Part shown: one piece after another, positions 44,885 through 53,900 of the stretch
How the letters are laid out: each line of letters opens with the position of its first letter
Numbering within the stretch: position 1 is the stretch's first letter
Translations under genes and position numbers: made by a program
From: Brevundimonas bullata
GTDB taxonomy: Bacteria > Pseudomonadota > Alphaproteobacteria > Caulobacterales > Caulobacteraceae
Assembly (NCBI RefSeq): GCF_014207965.1
Contig: NZ_JACHLM010000004.1
Span: forward strand, 248,001-312,000
Length of the DNA: 64,000 nucleotides
Direction: 5' to 3'
Notes under the pieces: generated by a model
What the model was told of the DNA's origin: nothing
What the model saw: only the letters and a program-made list of their open reading frames with translations
Database searches by the model: none

Positions 44885-45895
44885 ATGTCCCTCGACGCCT
44901 TCATCGCCGGCCTGCCCAAGGCCGAACTGCATCTGCACATCGAGGGCTCGCTCGAGCCCGAACTGATGTTCGAACTGGCGCAGCGCAACGGCGTCGCCAT
45001 CCCCTACGACAGCGTCGAGGCCGTGCGCGCGGCCTATGACTTCTCGAACCTTCAGGACTTCCTCGACATCTATTACGCGGGCGCCGCCGTGCTGCTGACG
45101 CGCAAGGATTTCGAGGATCTGGCCTTCGCCTATTTCCAGCGCGCCGCCGCCGACAACGTGCGCCACGCCGAGATCTTCTTCGATCCCCAGACCCATACCG
45201 ACCGGGGCGTGCCCTTCGGCGTGGTGGTCGAGGGCCTGATCGCGGGCATGGACCGGGCCAAGGCCGAGCTGGGCGTCACCAGCGGCCTGATCCTGAGCTT
45301 CCTGCGCCACCTGAGCGAGGACGAAGCCTTCGCCACGCTGGAGGCCGCCAAGCCCTATCTGCACCACTTCATCGGCGTCGGGCTGGATTCGTCGGAGGTC
45401 GGCCACCCGCCGTCCAAGTTCCAGCGCGTCTTCGCCGCCGCCCGTGATCTGGGCCTGAAACTATGCGCCCACGCTGGCGAGGAAGGCCCGCCCGCCTATG
45501 TGCAGGAGGCCCTGGACCTGCTGCACATCGACCGCATGGACCACGGCAACCGCTCGATGGAGGACGAGGCCCTGATCGCTCGTCTGGCCGCCGAGCAGAT
45601 GACCCTGACGGTCTGCCCCCTGTCGAACCTGAAGCTGTGCGTAGTCAAGGACCTGAAGGACCACCCGGTCCCCGAGATGCTGCGCCGCGGCCTGCACGTG
45701 ACGCTGAACTCGGACGACCCCTCCTATTTCGGCGGCTATGTGAACGCCAACTACATCCAGTTGGCGAACGCGGTAGGCCTGACGCGCGAGCAGGTGACGC
45801 AGCTGGCGAAGAACAGCTTCGAGGGCAGCTTCCTGAGCGACGCCGACAAGGCCGCGCGGATTGCAGAAGTGGACGCCTACGCGGCGGCGCACTGA
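44885..45895 (+). CDS. Adenine deaminase (adenosine deaminase superfamily)
   Basis: A 336-residue zinc-dependent purine deaminase. Zinc ligands HLH at 16-18 (His16, His18), the catalytic HAGEEG and the NSDDPSYFGGY motif are present. The segment NVRHAEIFFDPQTHTDRG and VGLDSSEVGHPPSKF are of the type found in bacterial adenine deaminases related to fungal Aah1, more than in true adenosine deaminases. I therefore favour adenine to hypoxanthine conversion for purine salvage; adenosine remains possible. It has its own candidate promoter. Confidence 0.85.
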   Translation: MSLDAFIAGLPKAELHLHIEGSLEPELMFELAQRNGVAIPYDSVEAVRAAYDFSNLQDFLDIYYAGAAVLLTRKDFEDLAFAYFQRAAADNVRHAEIFFDPQTHTDRGVPFGVVVEGLIAGMDRAKAELGVTSGLILSFLRHLSEDEAFATLEAAKPYLHHFIGVGLDSSEVGHPPSKFQRVFAAARDLGLKLCAHAGEEGPPAYVQEALDLLHIDRMDHGNRSMEDEALIARLAAEQMTLTVCPLSNLKLCVVKDLKDHPVPEMLRRGLHVTLNSDDPSYFGGYVNANYIQLANAVGLTREQVTQLAKNSFEGSFLSDADKAARIAEVDAYAAAH

Positions 45896-45905
45896 TCTTC
45901 TCTTT

Positions 45906-46166
45906 CGTCATCCCGGACAGGCCGAAGGCCTGATCCGGGACCGCCGGAAGCGCATCCGTTTGATTGTCGCGGGGTGTGTAGGCCCCTCTCCCTTACCGCT
46001 CATCCCGGCGGACGCCGGGATCCAGTAAGAGCTCCACGCGCATCGGCTATATCACGCGTCGTACTGCGTCGTGCTTGAAGCCAAAGCACTGGATCCCGGC
46101 GTCCGCCGGGATGAGCGGGATTTTTTGGCGTTGTGTCCGGCTCTGCGAGGCTTGGCCGGGATGACG
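45906..46166. repeat. Family A repeat interrupted by a nested family B repeat
   Basis: The outer ends are CGTCATCCCGG at 45906 and CCGGGATGACG ending at 46166, as in the intact 109-base family A copy at 29623. Here the element is about 261 bases because a family B element (45996-46118) sits inside it. The left half (GATCCGGGACCGCCGG) and right half (CCGGCTCTGCGAGGC) match the 29.6 kb copy in order. Confidence 0.75.
45996..46118. repeat. Composite inverted repeat, family B
   Basis: CCGCTCATCCCGG at the left end and CCGGGATGAGCGG at the right end are inverted copies. The arms extend through GGACGCCGGGATCCAGT and CACTGGATCCCGGCGTCC. Each arm itself folds (CCCGGCGGACGCCGGG), so this is two hairpins face to face with about 65 bases between. 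Confidence 0.85.
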
Positions 46167-46175
46167 GTGTGAAGG

Positions 46176-47144
46176 TTACGCCGCCGCGATCTGATCGACC
46201 TCGTTGGCCGAGCCGAGGGCCACCGGGATGCGCTGGTGCAGTTCGGTCGGGGTCACGTCCAGAATGGCCTGTTTGCCGTCCGTCGTCGCCTTGCCGCCTG
46301 CCTGTTCGATCAGGAAGGCCATGGGGTTGCCTTCGTACATCAAGCGCAGCTTGCCGGGCTTGTTCGGCTCGCGCTTGTCCCACGGGTAGAGGAAGACCCC
46401 GCCGCGCATCAGGATGCGGTGGACGTCGGCTACCATGGCGGCGACCCAGCGCATGTTGAAATTCTTGCCCCGAGGACCGTCCGCGCCCTGCAGGCAACCG
46501 TCGATGTAGCGCTGCACGCTCTCGGCCCAGTGGCGCTGGTTCGACATGTTGATGGCGAACTCCTTGGTGTCCGCCGGGACCGTGATCCGCTCGTGCGTCA
46601 TCAGCCACTGGCCGTCATGCGACAGGGTGAAGCCGGCCACGCCCTGGCCCGTGGTCAGCACCAGCATGGTCTGACCGCCATAGACGGCATAGAGCGCCGC
46701 GACCTGATGACGGCCGGACTGCAGGAAGTCGGCCTCGGTCGGCGTCGCCGAGGGCGCCTTCAGCACCGAGACGATGGTGCCGACCGGCGCATTGATGTCG
46801 ATGTTGGACGAGCCGTCCAGCGGGTCGAACAGGACCAGGTATTCGCCCGTCGGGTTCGTCGCCGGCTGGACCGTATCCATCTCCTCGGACGCCACGCCCG
46901 CCACGGCCGGGCAGGCCAACAGCATATCCGTCAGGACGTCGTTGGAGATGACGTCGAGCTTCTTCTGCTCCTCGTCCTGGACGTTGACGACGCCGGATGC
47001 GCCCAAGGCGCCGACCAGAGCCCCGCCCGAGACGATCTTGCGGATCTCGACGCAGGCGGCGGCGGCGGCCGTCAGAGTCTGGCTCAGAGCCTGCGGCAGA
47101 GCGAGCGAGGCCAGGTGGGCGGCGAGGTCGGTACGGGCGGTCAT
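46176..47144 (-). CDS. fbp: Class 1 fructose-1,6-bisphosphatase
   Basis: A 322-residue gluconeogenic phosphatase. The metal-binding [16 protein letters not shown] motif, the VASEEMD segment and the C-terminal [13 protein letters not shown] are present, at normal length. The ATG at 47144 is chosen; an in-frame ATG at 47186 is possible. Frames open further upstream run through the glycine riboswitch on the other strand and are not real. It is divergent from the glycine cleavage operon and ends 10 bases from the nested repeat. Confidence 0.93.
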   Translation of the reverse strand: MTARTDLAAHLASLALPQALSQTLTAAAAACVEIRKIVSGGALVGALGASGVVNVQDEEQKKLDVISNDVLTDMLLACPAVAGVASEEMDTVQPATNPTGEYLVLFDPLDGSSNIDINAPVGTIVSVLKAPSATPTEADFLQSGRHQVAALYAVYGGQTMLVLTTGQGVAGFTLSHDGQWLMTHERITVPADTKEFAINMSNQRHWAESVQRYIDGCLQGADGPRGKNFNMRWVAAMVADVHRILMRGGVFLYPWDKREPNKPGKLRLMYEGNPMAFLIEQAGGKATTDGKQAILDVTPTELHQRIPVALGSANEVDQIAAA

Positions 47145-47222
47145 GGCGGCGTTCAATCCTGTCACGAGAGCAGTTCGGCTCCTCATGGCCTTTCGGATCG
47201 TACACGGCAAGTCCGGCGCCGC

Positions 47223-47252
47223 TTGACTTCGGCCCGGAGTCGGGGCCTTAGG
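47223..47252 (+). promoter_or_regulatory. Candidate promoter of the glycine cleavage operon
   Basis: TTGACTT (47223-47229), 15 bases, then GCCTTAGG (47245-47252). Transcription would begin near 47259, at the 5' edge of the riboswitch. The spacing is one base over the consensus range. Confidence 0.45.
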
Positions 47253-47255
47253 TCG

Positions 47256-47475
47256 AGCGCTCTCGCGGGAGAGATCGGCGGTCGTGTAACGGCTGTCGGG
47301 GCCGAAGGCGCAACCGCCCCGGAAACGCTCAGGCAAAAGGACCGCGAGGGCGCACGGACGCTGGAAAGTCGCCCCCCTTCCCGGGATTCATGGGCGCGCC
47401 GACGGAGCAAGGCTGCTCGCCCCCTGGGCGACGGTCGGAATCTCTCAGGCTTCAGGACAGCGGGGGCGCGACGAC
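47256..47475 (+). ncRNA. Tandem glycine riboswitch (gcvT motif)
   Basis: Two glycine aptamers. Aptamer 1 (about 47256-47372) has the GGGAGAGATC start, GGCCGAAGGCGCAA, and the AACGCTCAGGCAAAAGGAC core, closed by GCTGGAAAGTC. Aptamer 2 (about 47388-47475) has GACGGAGCAA and the core GGAATCTCTCAGGCTTCAGG. These are the conserved gcvT-motif elements in the usual tandem order. The riboswitch lies in the 371-base gap between fbp (minus) and gcvT (plus) and ends about 40 bases before the gcvT ATG. It should switch the operon on with glycine. Boundaries are approximate. Confidence 0.9.
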
Positions 47476-47515
47476 GGCGAAGCTATCGCCGCAACCCGCG
47501 ACCGGAGGATGCTCG

Positions 47516-48631
47516 ATGAGCGACCAGGCCCTGAAGACCACCCCCCTCAACGCGGCGCACCGCGCCCTTGGCGCCCGCATGGTCGGCTTCGGCGGCTATG
47601 ACATGCCGGTCCAGTACGAAGGCGTCCTGGCCGAGCACCGCTGGACCCGCGAACACGCCGGCCTGTTCGACGTCTCGCACATGGGTCAGGCCAAGATCAC
47701 AGGCGCCGACGCGATTGCGCAGTTCCAGCGCTTCGTCCCTGGCGACTATGAAATCCTGAAGGCCGGCAAGCAGAAGTATTCCCTGCTGCTGAACGCCGAG
47801 GGCGGCATCATGGACGACCTGATGGCGGGCAAGCCCGACCATGACGGCCTCTATGTCGTGGTCAACGCCGGCAACAAGGACGCCGACTTCGCCTTCCTGA
47901 ACGCCAATCTGGCGGGCGACGCCAAGCTGACCGTCCTGGACGACCGCGCTCTGCTGGCCATCCAGGGGCCGGAAGCCGCCGAGGTCATGGCCAAGCACGA
48001 ACCCGCTCTGGCCGAGATGGGCTTCATGGATTCGGCCCGTCTGATGCTGTTCGGCGTCGACTGCTTCGTCTCGCGCTCGGGCTACACCGGCGAAGACGGC
48101 TATGAGATTTCCGTGCCGAACGCCGATGCCGAGCGGGTCTGGAACCTGCTGCTGTCCGACGCCCGCGTGAAGCCGATCGGCCTGGGCGCCCGCGACTCCT
48201 TGCGCCTCGAAGCCGGTCTGCCCCTGCACGGCCACGACATCGACGCCGGAACCACCCCGGTCGAGGCCGCGCTGACCTTCGCCCTGTCCAAGTCGCGCAA
48301 GGAAGCCGCCGACTTCAACGGCGCCGAACGCATCCTGAAAGAACTGGCCGACGGCTCGTCGCGCGTCCGCATCGGCCTGAACGTCAAGGAAGGCGCCCCG
48401 GCCCGCGAAGGCGCCGAGATCGCCGACATGGACGGAAACATCATCGGCAAGATCACCTCGGGCGGCCCCTCGCCAACCTTGGGACACAACATCGCCATGG
48501 GCTACGTCCCGCCGGCCTTCGCCGAACTGGGAACGGACCTGAAAGTCATCGTGCGCGGCAAACCCGCCGCCGCCGAAGTCGTCGCCACACCCTTCGTGGC
48601 CACTCGCTATTATCGCAAACCTAAAGCCTGA
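47516..48631 (+). CDS. gcvT: Glycine cleavage T protein (aminomethyltransferase)
   Basis: A 371-residue GcvT that transfers the methylene group from H-protein-bound aminomethyl-lipoate to tetrahydrofolate and releases ammonia. The folate-binding GGYDMPVQYEG and HVSHMGQ-type VSHMG, the RSGYTGEDGYEI loop and the LRLEAGLPLHGHD site are present. The ATG at 47516 lies after CCGGAGG; longer frames overlap the riboswitch. gcvH starts 12 bases after the stop. Confidence 0.95.
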   Translation: MSDQALKTTPLNAAHRALGARMVGFGGYDMPVQYEGVLAEHRWTREHAGLFDVSHMGQAKITGADAIAQFQRFVPGDYEILKAGKQKYSLLLNAEGGIMDDLMAGKPDHDGLYVVVNAGNKDADFAFLNANLAGDAKLTVLDDRALLAIQGPEAAEVMAKHEPALAEMGFMDSARLMLFGVDCFVSRSGYTGEDGYEISVPNADAERVWNLLLSDARVKPIGLGARDSLRLEAGLPLHGHDIDAGTTPVEAALTFALSKSRKEAADFNGAERILKELADGSSRVRIGLNVKEGAPAREGAEIADMDGNIIGKITSGGPSPTLGHNIAMGYVPPAFAELGTDLKVIVRGKPAAAEVVATPFVATRYYRKPKA

Positions 48632-48643
48632 GAGATCAGACAC

Positions 48644-49009
48644 ATGCGCTTCACCAAAGATCACGAGTGGGTTCGCCTCGAGGGCGACGTCGCCACGGTC
48701 GGCATCTCCAAGCACGCTGCTGACGCCCTGGGCGACGTGGTGTTCGTCGAGACGCCGGAAGCCGGCAAGACCGTCTCGGTCGGCGACAGCTTCGCCGTCG
48801 TAGAATCGGTCAAGGCCGCTTCGGACGTTTACGCCCCGGTCGCCGGCGAAGTGGTCGAGGGCAACGCCGCCCTGGCCTCGGCCCCGGAAACCGTCAACGC
48901 CGATCCCGAAGGCGAAGGCTGGTTCGCCAAGATCAAGGTCTCTGACGCCTCGGCCGTCGAAGCCCTGATGGATCAGGCCGCCTACGACGCCTACCTGACC
49001 ACCCTTTAA
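48644..49009 (+). CDS. gcvH: Glycine cleavage H protein
   Basis: A 121-residue lipoyl carrier protein that shuttles the aminomethyl group between the P, T and L proteins. The lipoylated Lys57 is in [14 protein letters not shown]. The hinge Gly residues and the GWFAKIKV end are typical. It is separated from gcvPA by a family C repeat (49024-49120). Confidence 0.96.
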   Translation: MRFTKDHEWVRLEGDVATVGISKHAADALGDVVFVETPEAGKTVSVGDSFAVVESVKAASDVYAPVAGEVVEGNAALASAPETVNADPEGEGWFAKIKVSDASAVEALMDQAAYDAYLTTL

Positions 49010-49023
49010 GGCTCCCGCCTTCT

Positions 49024-49120
49024 CCGCTCAGCCTCGCGGAAGCGGGGACCCAGCTCTTTGGGATCAAGCAGCGGTGTTTGAAGCTTAAACCTGGGTCCCC
49101 GCTTCCGCGGGGATGAGCGG
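49024..49120. repeat. Composite inverted repeat, family C, between gcvH and gcvPA
   Basis: The left end CCGCTCAGCC and the right end GGATGAGCGG are near-inverted copies, with the arm GCGGAAGCGGGGACCCAG matching CTGGGTCCCCGCTTCCGC. The left end carries a few changes. Each arm folds by itself. The right end lies exactly 9 bases before the gcvPA ATG. The same element at 58964-59090 lies 9 bases before the nagZ ATG. Confidence 0.85.
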
Positions 49121-49129
49121 AATAAAGTA

Positions 49130-50476
49130 ATGCGCTACCTCCCCCTGACGCCCGACGACCGTGAGGCCATGCTGGCCGCCATCGGCGCGAAATCCATCGA
49201 CGACCTGTTCATCGACGTGCCGCAGGCCGCGCGCCGCGACGGCTTTGTCGCCCTGCCCCGCGTGGCGGGCGAGCTGGAGGTCGAACGGGCCCTCTCGGCC
49301 ATGGCGGGCAAGAACGCCACGGCCTCGATCGTGCCCTTCTTCTGCGGCGCCGGCGCCTACAAGCACCACGTCCCGGCCACGGTCGATCACGTGATCCAGC
49401 GGTCGGAGTTCCTGACCAGCTACACCCCCTACCAGCCGGAAATCGCCCAGGGGACCCTGCAGTACCTGTACGAGTTCCAGACCCAGGTCGCGAACCTGAC
49501 CGGCATGGAGGTCGCCAACGCCTCGCTCTATGACGGCTCGACCGCCATGGCCGAGGGCGTGCTGATGGCCACCCGCGTGACCCGCCGCAACAAGGCCGTC
49601 ATCTCGGGCGGCGTGCATCCCCACTACGTCAAGGCCACCGAAACCGTCGTCCACGCCGTCGGCGTCGAGACCCAGGCCCTGACCGCTGCGGTTGACGCCG
49701 AAGACGCCGTCATCGCCGCCATCGACAAGGACACCGCCTGCGTCGTCGTCCAGACCCCCAACGTCTTCGGCACCGCCACCGACCTGACCAAGATCGCCGA
49801 GGCCGCCCACGCCGCCGGCGCCCTGCTGATCGTCGTCGTCACGGAAGCCGTGTCGATGGGCCTGCTCAAGTCGCCCGGCGAAATGGGCGCCGACATCGTC
49901 GCGGCCGAAGGCCAGTCGATCGGCAACGCCCTGAACTTCGGCGGCCCCTACATCGGCCTGTTCGCCACCCGCGAGAAGCTGCTGCGCCAGACCCCCGGCC
50001 GCTACTGCGGTGAGACGGTGGACGCCGACGGTCGTCGCGGCTTCGTCCTGACCCTGTCCACGCGCGAGCAGCACATCCGCCGCGACAAGGCCACGTCGAA
50101 CATCTGCACCAACTCGGGCCTCTGCTGCCTGGCCTTCACCATCCACATGAGCCTGCTGGGTGAGACGGGCCTGCGCCAGATGGCCCTGCTCAACCACGAG
50201 AAGGCCGTCGCCACCCGCGACGCCCTGGCCGCCATTCCCGGCGTCGAGGTCCTGACCCCGCGCTTCTTCAACGAGTTCGCGGTCAAGCTGCCGAAGAACG
50301 CCGCCGAGGTGGTTCAGACCCTGGCCGACAACGGCATCCTGGCCGGCGTGCCCTACAGCCGTCTGGCCCCGGAAGCGGGTCTGGACGATGTCCTGCTGGT
50401 CGCCGCGACCGAGACCACGCTGGACGCCGACATCAAGATCCTGGCGGGTGCGCTCGCCAAGGTCCTGGCCGCCTAA
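49130..50476 (+). CDS. gcvPA: Glycine dehydrogenase (decarboxylating) subunit 1
   Basis: A 448-residue N-terminal half of the split P protein, which with GcvPB decarboxylates glycine. The family segments [30 protein letters not shown]-type AQGTLQ, and [21 protein letters not shown] are present. The PLP lysine is on the other subunit. No Shine-Dalgarno-like run other than the end of the upstream repeat (GATGAGCGG) precedes the ATG at 49130. Confidence 0.95.
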   Translation: MRYLPLTPDDREAMLAAIGAKSIDDLFIDVPQAARRDGFVALPRVAGELEVERALSAMAGKNATASIVPFFCGAGAYKHHVPATVDHVIQRSEFLTSYTPYQPEIAQGTLQYLYEFQTQVANLTGMEVANASLYDGSTAMAEGVLMATRVTRRNKAVISGGVHPHYVKATETVVHAVGVETQALTAAVDAEDAVIAAIDKDTACVVVQTPNVFGTATDLTKIAEAAHAAGALLIVVVTEAVSMGLLKSPGEMGADIVAAEGQSIGNALNFGGPYIGLFATREKLLRQTPGRYCGETVDADGRRGFVLTLSTREQHIRRDKATSNICTNSGLCCLAFTIHMSLLGETGLRQMALLNHEKAVATRDALAAIPGVEVLTPRFFNEFAVKLPKNAAEVVQTLADNGILAGVPYSRLAPEAGLDDVLLVAATETTLDADIKILAGALAKVLAA

Positions 50477-50491
50477 AGGGAGTTTGGAACC

Positions 50492-52072
50492 ATGAGCACG
50501 ATGAACACTGTCGGCCGTCCGACCGCCCCGAACGCCCTGCCGGACAACGACTACAAGCACCCGACCCTGACGGGCGCGCGCGGCCTGTTGCAGGACGAGC
50601 ACCTGATCTTCGAAGGCGAAGGCTGGGGCAAGACCGGGGTCGACCTGCCCGAGCCCGCCACCGACGGTTCGGACCTGGGCGACCTGGTCCGCAAGGACCC
50701 CATTGGGCTTCCGGGTCTGTCGGAACCGGAGGCCATGCGCCACTATGTGCGCCTGAGCCAGAAGAACCACGCCATCGACCTGGCCATCTATCCGCTGGGT
50801 TCGTGCACGATGAAGCACAACCCGCGCCTGAACGAGAAGATGGCGCGTCTGCCGGGCTTCTCGGATATCCACCCGCTGCAGCCGCAATCGACGGTTCAGG
50901 GCGCGCTGGAGCTGATGGACAACCTGGCCCATTGGCTGACGACGCTGACGGGCATGCCCGCGGTCGCCCTGTCGCCCAAGGCCGGCGCGCACGGCGAGCT
51001 GTGCGGCCTGATGGCCATCCGCGCCGCCCACGAAGCCAAGGGGGAGCATGAGCAGCGCCGCAAGGTTCTGGTCCCGACCTCGGCCCACGGCACCAACCCG
51101 GCCACCGCCGCCTTCGTCGGCTATTCGGTGGTCGAGGTCGCCCAGACCGACGACGGCCGCGTGGATGTGGCCGACTTGGCGTCCAAGCTCGGTCCGGACG
51201 TGGCCGCCATCATGGTCACCAACCCGAACACCTGCGGCCTGTTCGAGCGCGATATCCTGGAGATCAGCCGCCTGACGCACGAAGCGGGCGCCTACTTCTA
51301 TTGCGACGGCGCCAACTTCAACGCCATCGTCGGCCGCGTTCGTCCGGGCGACCTCGGCGTCGACGCCATGCACATCAACCTGCACAAGACCTTCTCGACG
51401 CCCCACGGCGGCGGCGGTCCCGGCGCCGGTCCGGTCGTGCTGTCGGAAGCCCTGGCCCCGTTCGCGCCCGCCCCGTGGGTCGTGAACACCGGCGAGGGCT
51501 ACAAGCTGGTCGAGCGCGAGGAAGACGAGGCGGCCCAGGCCTTTGGCCGTCTGTGCGCCTTCCAGGGGCAGATGGGCATGTATGTGCGCGCCCTGTCCTA
51601 CATGATGAGCCACGGCTCGGACGGCCTGCGTCAGGTGGCCGAGGACGCCGTCCTCAACGCCAACTACATCAAGGCCCGCCTGTCGGACCTGATGAGCGCC
51701 GCCTTCCCCGAGGGACCGTGCATGCACGAGGCCCTGTTCGACGACGAATGGCTGAAGGGCACGGACATCACCACGCTCGACTTCGCCAAGGCGATGATCG
51801 ACGAAGGCTTCCACCCGATGACCATGTACTTCCCCCTGGTCGTCCACGGGGCGATGCTGATCGAACCGACCGAGACGGAATCCAAGCAGGAGCTGGACCG
51901 CTTCATCAACGCCATGCGCCTGCTGGCCGAGGCGGCGAAAGCCGGCGACGTCGACCGCTTCAAGGGCGCGCCCTTCCATGCGCCCCTGCGGCGTCTGGAC
52001 GAGACCCGCGCCGCGCGCTCGCCGCGTCTGCGCTGGTCGGCCCCGGAAGGCTCCAACATCGCCGCCGAGTAA
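50492..52072 (+). CDS. gcvPB: Glycine dehydrogenase (decarboxylating) subunit 2
   Basis: A 526-residue C-terminal half of the split P protein. The PLP lysine is Lys299 in NLHKTFSTPHGGGGPG, and GSCTMKHNPRLNE and AHGTNPATA are conserved. It follows gcvPA by 15 bases with AAAGGGAG as the ribosome site. The operon ends with a strong terminator at 52099. The L protein (lpd) is not in the window. Confidence 0.96.
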   Translation: MSTMNTVGRPTAPNALPDNDYKHPTLTGARGLLQDEHLIFEGEGWGKTGVDLPEPATDGSDLGDLVRKDPIGLPGLSEPEAMRHYVRLSQKNHAIDLAIYPLGSCTMKHNPRLNEKMARLPGFSDIHPLQPQSTVQGALELMDNLAHWLTTLTGMPAVALSPKAGAHGELCGLMAIRAAHEAKGEHEQRRKVLVPTSAHGTNPATAAFVGYSVVEVAQTDDGRVDVADLASKLGPDVAAIMVTNPNTCGLFERDILEISRLTHEAGAYFYCDGANFNAIVGRVRPGDLGVDAMHINLHKTFSTPHGGGGPGAGPVVLSEALAPFAPAPWVVNTGEGYKLVEREEDEAAQAFGRLCAFQGQMGMYVRALSYMMSHGSDGLRQVAEDAVLNANYIKARLSDLMSAAFPEGPCMHEALFDDEWLKGTDITTLDFAKAMIDEGFHPMTMYFPLVVHGAMLIEPTETESKQELDRFINAMRLLAEAAKAGDVDRFKGAPFHAPLRRLDETRAARSPRLRWSAPEGSNIAAE

Positions 52073-52098
52073 GGCAGCGAACCCGACCCGAAGTGAAG

Positions 52099-52126
52099 CG
52101 CCGTGTCTTTCGAGACACGGCGTTTT
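52099..52126 (+). terminator. Terminator of the glycine cleavage operon
   Basis: CGCCGTGTCT (52099-52108) pairs perfectly with AGACACGGCG (52113-52122) around TTCG, and TTTT follows. Confidence 0.9.
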
Positions 52127-52223
52127 GCTTTTCAGACCCCTCTTACGAAAGCTTCATTGGCACGCCACGGTTCGGCCTTGTCATCCGTGTCTGGGATAGT
52201 GTGACGGCATCGCCACGGTTGGT

Positions 52224-52715
52224 GTGAACTTCCCGGAGGAAGGATCGCACCGCACGAGGAGGCGTTGTCTCCCTGCCTCCCCCCTCCCGCCTGTGACGCC
52301 TTTGACCCTTGCCCTGATCCCCTTCCGCGCCGACAGCCGGCCTCGTCAGAGGCCCGGACTGCTGCGTCGCGCGGGACGGCTGGGCATGATGTCTCTGGGC
52401 TTCCTGATCATCGGCCTGGGCATCCTGATCGCCCCCCTGCCCGGTCCCGGCGGCGTGCCCGTCATCGCCCTGGGTCTGGTCCTGCTGCTGCGCAACTCCT
52501 GGTGGGCCAAGCGCCAGTTCATCCGCGCGCAGTACGCCCGGCCCAAGTGGGTCTATCCCTTCCGTCGCCTGATGCGGAAGAACCCGGAGATCGCGCCTGT
52601 CTTCTGGCAGCAGGCCCTGCGCGCCGAGAAGGTCGTGCTGCGCAAGCGTCCGTCGCGTCAGCTGATCCGGGCCCGCAAGCGCATCCGTCGCTTTTTCCGC
52701 AAGCTCTTCCGCTAA
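52224..52715 (+). CDS. PGPGW-type membrane protein
   Basis: A protein of up to 163 residues. The central GILIAPLPGPGGVPVIALGL holds the PGPG motif between two transmembrane helices (about residues 56-72 and 78-91), as in the PF09656 PGPGW family. A long strongly basic C-terminus follows (RKRIRRFFRKLFR). Function unknown. The start is uncertain: GTG 52224 (used here), GTG 52293 or ATG 52386; none has a good ribosome site. Confidence 0.65.
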   Translation: MNFPEEGSHRTRRRCLPASPLPPVTPLTLALIPFRADSRPRQRPGLLRRAGRLGMMSLGFLIIGLGILIAPLPGPGGVPVIALGLVLLLRNSWWAKRQFIRAQYARPKWVYPFRRLMRKNPEIAPVFWQQALRAEKVVLRKRPSRQLIRARKRIRRFFRKLFR

Positions 52716-52810
52716 AAAGCCACATTTCATCGCACACGGTAACGTGAACGGCGGATCAGCCCGTCGCGCGCCGAACGGCGTATGCTTCCCCTCGCGTAGT
52801 CAAAAGGCAG

Positions 52811-53305
52811 ATGGCGTTGGGAGGCGCTTTTCTCATGATGTCACGCGTAAAACAGGGAATCGTCGCCGGCTTCATAGCGACCGTCGCGGTTTCCATTCTT
52901 GAAGCGGTGAACCTCTTGTTCGCCAAGGTTTTCGATCCCTTCCCTGAAGTCGTCGCCCGCATGTTCGGATTGGGCAGCAATCTGGCGGCGGGCTGGGCGA
53001 TCCACTTCGTCATCGGCTCGCTGATCATGGGGCCGCTGTTCGCGATCCTCTATGCCCGGTTGCCCACCAACACGCCTGAGACCAAGGGCATCCTGTTCGC
53101 CGTGGCGGCCTGGGTGGCGATGATGCTGATCATCACCATGATGGGCGATCCGCGCACCTTCTCCGGCAGTGCGGGCTTCGGCACCTTCGGCTGGATGTTG
53201 ATCACCCACATGATCTTCGGCGGGGTGATGGGCAACGTCTTCGCCCGGATGCTGGCGCGCGAGAAACGCGCCGCTGGCTTCATCCACGGCGCGCCCGCCC
53301 ACTAA
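52811..53305 (+). CDS. Four-TM membrane protein (DUF6789-like)
   Basis: A protein of up to 164 residues with four hydrophobic helices, among them IVAGFIATVAVSILEAVN near the N-terminus and LITHMIFGGVMGNVFARM near the end. The layout recalls DUF6789-type proteins, of unknown function; this is a weak match from memory. GTTGGGAGGC lies close to the second ATG (52835), so that may be the real start. It is convergent with the ATP synthase operon and shares the hairpin at 53322-53355. Confidence 0.65.
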   Translation: MALGGAFLMMSRVKQGIVAGFIATVAVSILEAVNLLFAKVFDPFPEVVARMFGLGSNLAAGWAIHFVIGSLIMGPLFAILYARLPTNTPETKGILFAVAAWVAMMLIITMMGDPRTFSGSAGFGTFGWMLITHMIFGGVMGNVFARMLAREKRAAGFIHGAPAH

Positions 53306-53321
53306 CGGTCGGATGCTCCTG

Positions 53322-53355
53322 AAACGCAAAAGGCCCCGCCGTCGCCGGCGGGGCC
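53322..53355 (-). terminator. Terminator of the F0 ATP synthase operon
   Basis: GGCCCCGCC (53332-53340) pairs with GGCGGGGCC (53347-53355). On the minus strand the stem is followed by TTTTGCGTTTC, so it ends the atp operon; on the plus strand it also follows the four-TM protein gene. Confidence 0.85.
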
Positions 53356-53381
53356 CGATGTGTTTGTCGCTGTGACCGCGA

Positions 53382-53900
53382 TCAGTTCAGCTTGTCGCCG
53401 ATCTGAGCGATGGCGGCGTCGAGCATGGGGTCCGACTTGGCGCCGGCCAGGCGGGCGGCCAGGATATCCTCAGCCGCCTTGGCGGCCAGCTCAGCGGCCG
53501 CAGCCTTGACCTCGGTCGTAGCCTGGGCCTCGGCCTGGGCGATGCGACGCTCGGCCAGAGCCTGACGACGGGTCAGGGCCTCTTCCAGACGCACCTTGGC
53601 TTCAGCTTCCAGACGGCGGGCGTCGGCTTCAGCGGCGGCCAGCATCTCAGCGGCCTGGGCTTCAGCTTCAGCCTTCTCCAGACGAATCTGGGCCAGCATG
53701 GCTTCGGCCTCGGCGCGCAGACGGGCGGCCTCGTCCAGTTCCGACTGGATCTTGGCGGCCTTGTCGTCCAGCGCCTTGGCGACCATTTTCGGCACACCCA
53801 CGGCGATCACGATGCCGATGAAGATCAGCAGGCCGACGAGAACCCACAGCTCGGCGCTGGTTTTGACGTCCCAGAAATGGGGGTCGAAGAACATGTTCAT
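53382..53900 (-). CDS. atpF: ATP synthase F0 subunit b
   Basis: A 172-residue b subunit: one transmembrane helix (about residues 18-35) and a long Ala/Glu-rich coiled coil to about residue 150, forming the peripheral stalk with b'. Its ATG overlaps the b' stop as TGATG, so translation is coupled. It is the last gene of the operon. F1 genes are not nearby, as in other Alphaproteobacteria. Confidence 0.95.
   Translation of the reverse strand: MNMFFDPHFWDVKTSAELWVLVGLLIFIGIVIAVGVPKMVAKALDDKAAKIQSELDEAARLRAEAEAMLAQIRLEKAEAEAQAAEMLAAAEADARRLEAEAKVRLEEALTRRQALAERRIAQAEAQATTEVKAAAAELAAKAAEDILAARLAGAKSDPMLDAAIAQIGDKLN

Noticed and set aside
47145..47336. N-terminal extension of fbp
   Set aside because: It would translate the reverse of the glycine riboswitch and lacks the family N-terminus; the ATG at 47144 gives normal length.
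47390..47515. N-terminal extension of gcvT
   Set aside because: It is the second riboswitch aptamer read as protein; the real start is at 47516.
49085..51979. A 964-codon open frame antisense to gcvPA and gcvPB
   Set aside because: It is the mirror of two clearly conserved genes and its composition is that of high-GC antisense frames. It has no recognisable domain or ribosome site.
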